In this document: one piece after another, positions 62,281 to 64,000 of the stretch
Position numbering within the stretch: position 1 is the first letter of the stretch
Layout: each line of letters begins with the position of its first letter
Source of the DNA: Jannaschia sp. CCS1
GTDB lineage: Bacteria; Pseudomonadota; Alphaproteobacteria; Rhodobacterales; Rhodobacteraceae
Reading direction: 5' to 3'
Assembly: GCF_000013565.1 (NCBI RefSeq)
Contig: NC_007802.1
Coordinates: 3,596,001 to 3,660,000 of the forward strand
DNA length: 64,000 bases
The notes under the pieces: model-generated
The model's database searches: none
What the model was told of the DNA's origin: nothing
Seen by the model: the letters and a program-made list of their open reading frames with translations, nothing else
Made by a program: the position numbers and the translations under genes

Positions 62281-64000
62281 ATGGACCATCAAGCGCAACA
62301 GCAGCTCAAGGCCTATCTTGAAGGGCTGATCCCCGAGGCGAAGCTGGACGCCATGGCCGACGATTCCGAGGCGCCGATGCGCATGGCAGGCACGCAGGAG
62401 ATCAAGAAAACCAAAGCTGCCCGCGCCCAGGCTGCCTTGCAGAAACTCGCCAGCAACCGCGACATCAACGACGAGGAGCAGTTCCTGATCGAGGCGATCA
62501 TCCTGCCCGACAAGCGCCCTGTCATCGATATCCGTAACGGCGGCTTCTCGGTCCAGCACCCGCTGTGGCTGAAATACAATGTCGACAAGGCGGTGGAAGA
62601 TAACATTGAGCGCGCCATTCGGGGCGTGGGCCGGATCGAGGTGCCGATGCATCCCCAGATCCCCTATGCGGGCACCGGCTTTCTGGTGGGTCACAACCTG
62701 ATGATGACCAACCGCCACGTGGCGCAGCTGTTTGCAGAGGGGTTGGGCGATGGCCCGCTTCGGTTCCAGGATGGGCAGACCGCCGCCATCGACTTCGTGC
62801 AAGAGGTGGGCAATGCGACCGCCCATACGATGCAGGTCACGCGTGTCCGCATGATCCATCCGTTCTGGGACATGGCCGTGTTGGAGGTCGAAGATGTGCC
62901 GCAGGGTGTGGAGCCGCTGGCCCTCAGCCTTACCAATCCCGCCAATCTGCAGGGCCGCGATATCGCGGTCATCGGCTATCCGGCGTTCGATCATCGCAAC
63001 AACGTCGCCGTGCAGAATGAGGTCTTTCGCGGCATCTACAACGTGAAACGCTTGCAGCCAGGCCTCCTAAAACCACGCGCCGTGGTGTCGAGCTTCGGCA
63101 ACCGTGTGGATACCGTGACCCACGATGCCTCCACCCTTGGCGGCAATTCCGGCAGTTGCGTTCTGGATGTGACCAGCGGAGAGGTCGTGGCCCTCCACTT
63201 TGCGGGGCGCTACAAGGTCGCCAACTACGCCGTGCCCACGTTCGAGCTGTCCCGCGACGCCCGCGTGGATGCCCTCCAGCTGGAGTTTGGCGAGGACGCC
63301 ACAAGCAATGTGGAAGATCCGGACCCCTGGCAGCCCTTCTGGGACACCACCGAAGCTGCGCGCCAAGGCGACGCGGGGTCCAGCGCGATCACCGTGCAAA
63401 CGCCCACTGGGGCCGCAACCGGCGCGCGCTCCGTCTCCGTGACCATTCCTGTCACCGTCACCGTGGATATTGGCGCGCCGTCGCACGCCACAGCCGCAGT
63501 TCCGATGCCCGCGACCGAGCGGATGGTGGAGCCAAAGCATGACCCGGACTACGCCCGCAAACCCGGCTATGACGCAGACTTTCTGGGCCTCGCCGTCCCG
63601 ATGCCCAAACCCACCAACCCGGACGATCTGTCGACGCTGGATGATAGCTCAACGGTGCTTGACTATGTCCACTTCTCGCTCGTGATGAACAAACGCCGCC
63701 GCTTGGCGCAGATCTCCGCGGCCAATGTGGACGCGAGCCCTGCCCGGGTCCGGCCCGAGCCGGGGCGCGATTATACCCGTGGCGGATTGAACGGCTTCAC
63801 CTCCGGAAATGACCGTGAGCGGTGGTTCACCGACCCCCGAATCCTAGGGCAGCACCAACTGCCCGACAGGTTCTTCACCAGGGATCGCACCGCATTTGAC
63901 AAAGGCCACATCGTGCGTCGCAACGCGATTGTCTGGGGCGACACCTATGCAGAGGTGCAGAATGCTAATGGCGACAGCTTCCACGTCACCAATTGCTCGC
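62281..64000 (+). CDS. Trypsin-like protease fused to a NUC-type DNA/RNA endonuclease (truncated by window edge)
   Basis: ATG 62281 with GGGAGG upstream; the frame stays open to the right edge (at least 573 codons). An N-terminal region of about 115 residues of unknown type is followed by a trypsin-like domain with His146 (MTNRHVAQ), Asp197 (HPFWDMAVLEV) and Ser290 (LGGNSGSCVLD). A linker rich in Val/Thr/Pro (380-440) leads to a DNA/RNA non-specific endonuclease domain with the active-site motif FDKGHIVRRN (His543, Asn548). There is no signal peptide. Cytoplasmic protease-nuclease fusions like this are known as putative conflict or cell-death effectors; that role is inferred here. Confidence 0.9.
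   Translation, partial: MDHQAQQQLKAYLEGLIPEAKLDAMADDSEAPMRMAGTQEIKKTKAARAQAALQKLASNRDINDEEQFLIEAIILPDKRPVIDIRNGGFSVQHPLWLKYNVDKAVEDNIERAIRGVGRIEVPMHPQIPYAGTGFLVGHNLMMTNRHVAQLFAEGLGDGPLRFQDGQTAAIDFVQEVGNATAHTMQVTRVRMIHPFWDMAVLEVEDVPQGVEPLALSLTNPANLQGRDIAVIGYPAFDHRNNVAVQNEVFRGIYNVKRLQPGLLKPRAVVSSFGNRVDTVTHDASTLGGNSGSCVLDVTSGEVVALHFAGRYKVANYAVPTFELSRDARVDALQLEFGEDATSNVEDPDPWQPFWDTTEAARQGDAGSSAITVQTPTGAATGARSVSVTIPVTVTVDIGAPSHATAAVPMPATERMVEPKHDPDYARKPGYDADFLGLAVPMPKPTNPDDLSTLDDSSTVLDYVHFSLVMNKRRRLAQISAANVDASPARVRPEPGRDYTRGGLNGFTSGNDRERWFTDPRILGQHQLPDRFFTRDRTAFDKGHIVRRNAIVWGDTYAEVQNANGDSFHVTNCS

Overview
The window looks like a chromosomal segment of a high-GC alphaproteobacterium, most likely Rhodobacterales (Roseobacter group). 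The strongest evidence is a complete PhyR-NepR-EcfG general stress response locus, an arrangement known only from Alphaproteobacteria. Gene style (TTG/GTG starts, tight ATGA overlaps) and an FCD-type GntR regulator next to a sugar-type ABC importer agree with this. The order-level assignment is inference. I saw no rRNA, tRNA, CRISPR array or intact insertion sequence.

Layout. 1-8.6 kb: the end of a membrane protein gene, then two very large adjacent genes (1134 and 1349 aa) of unknown function. 8.6-16.1 kb: a loosely packed stretch with an alpha/beta hydrolase, a small membrane protein, a prephenate-dehydrogenase-like protein, a decayed IS110 transposase fragment, a phosphatase-like protein, a LuxR-type regulator, a DUF3303-like protein and an SDR oxidoreductase, separated by several non-coding gaps. 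16.2-18.2 kb: a two-gene Ktr/Trk potassium uptake unit. 18.5-27.1 kb: one co-directional catabolic cluster (FCD GntR regulator, PLP-dependent sulfur-amino-acid-type lyase, four-gene ABC importer, transketolase/AceE-like TPP enzyme), preceded by a double palindromic operator and closed by a terminator.

27.5-39.4 kb is a general stress response island. nepR (too short to be found easily), ecfG, a HisKA_2 sensor kinase and a phospholipase D-like protein form one minus-strand operon, divergent from phyR. A palindromic element between them reads as an EcfG promoter in both directions. Around this core I found six further GGAAC-N16/17-NGTT elements in front of small envelope or stress genes: a DUF2383-like protein, an operon of amphipathic membrane proteins, an FNT-family channel, two one-TM small proteins, a DUF1328-like peptide and possibly CsbD. 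The sigma factor therefore appears to sit among its own regulon.

39.6-53.6 kb holds a two-gene minus-strand unit: an outer-membrane beta-barrel-like protein (1162 aa) followed by a giant exported protein (3486 aa) made of about 24 DUF11-type repeats. 54.3 kb to the right edge is an unusual co-directional cluster: two uncharacterised proteins, a long DyP-type peroxidase, a P450 with an atypical I helix, a GST-like protein, a papain-like protease fused to an alpha/beta hydrolase, and a trypsin-like protease fused to a NUC-type nuclease that runs off the window. This last cluster is my best candidate for an undescribed system.
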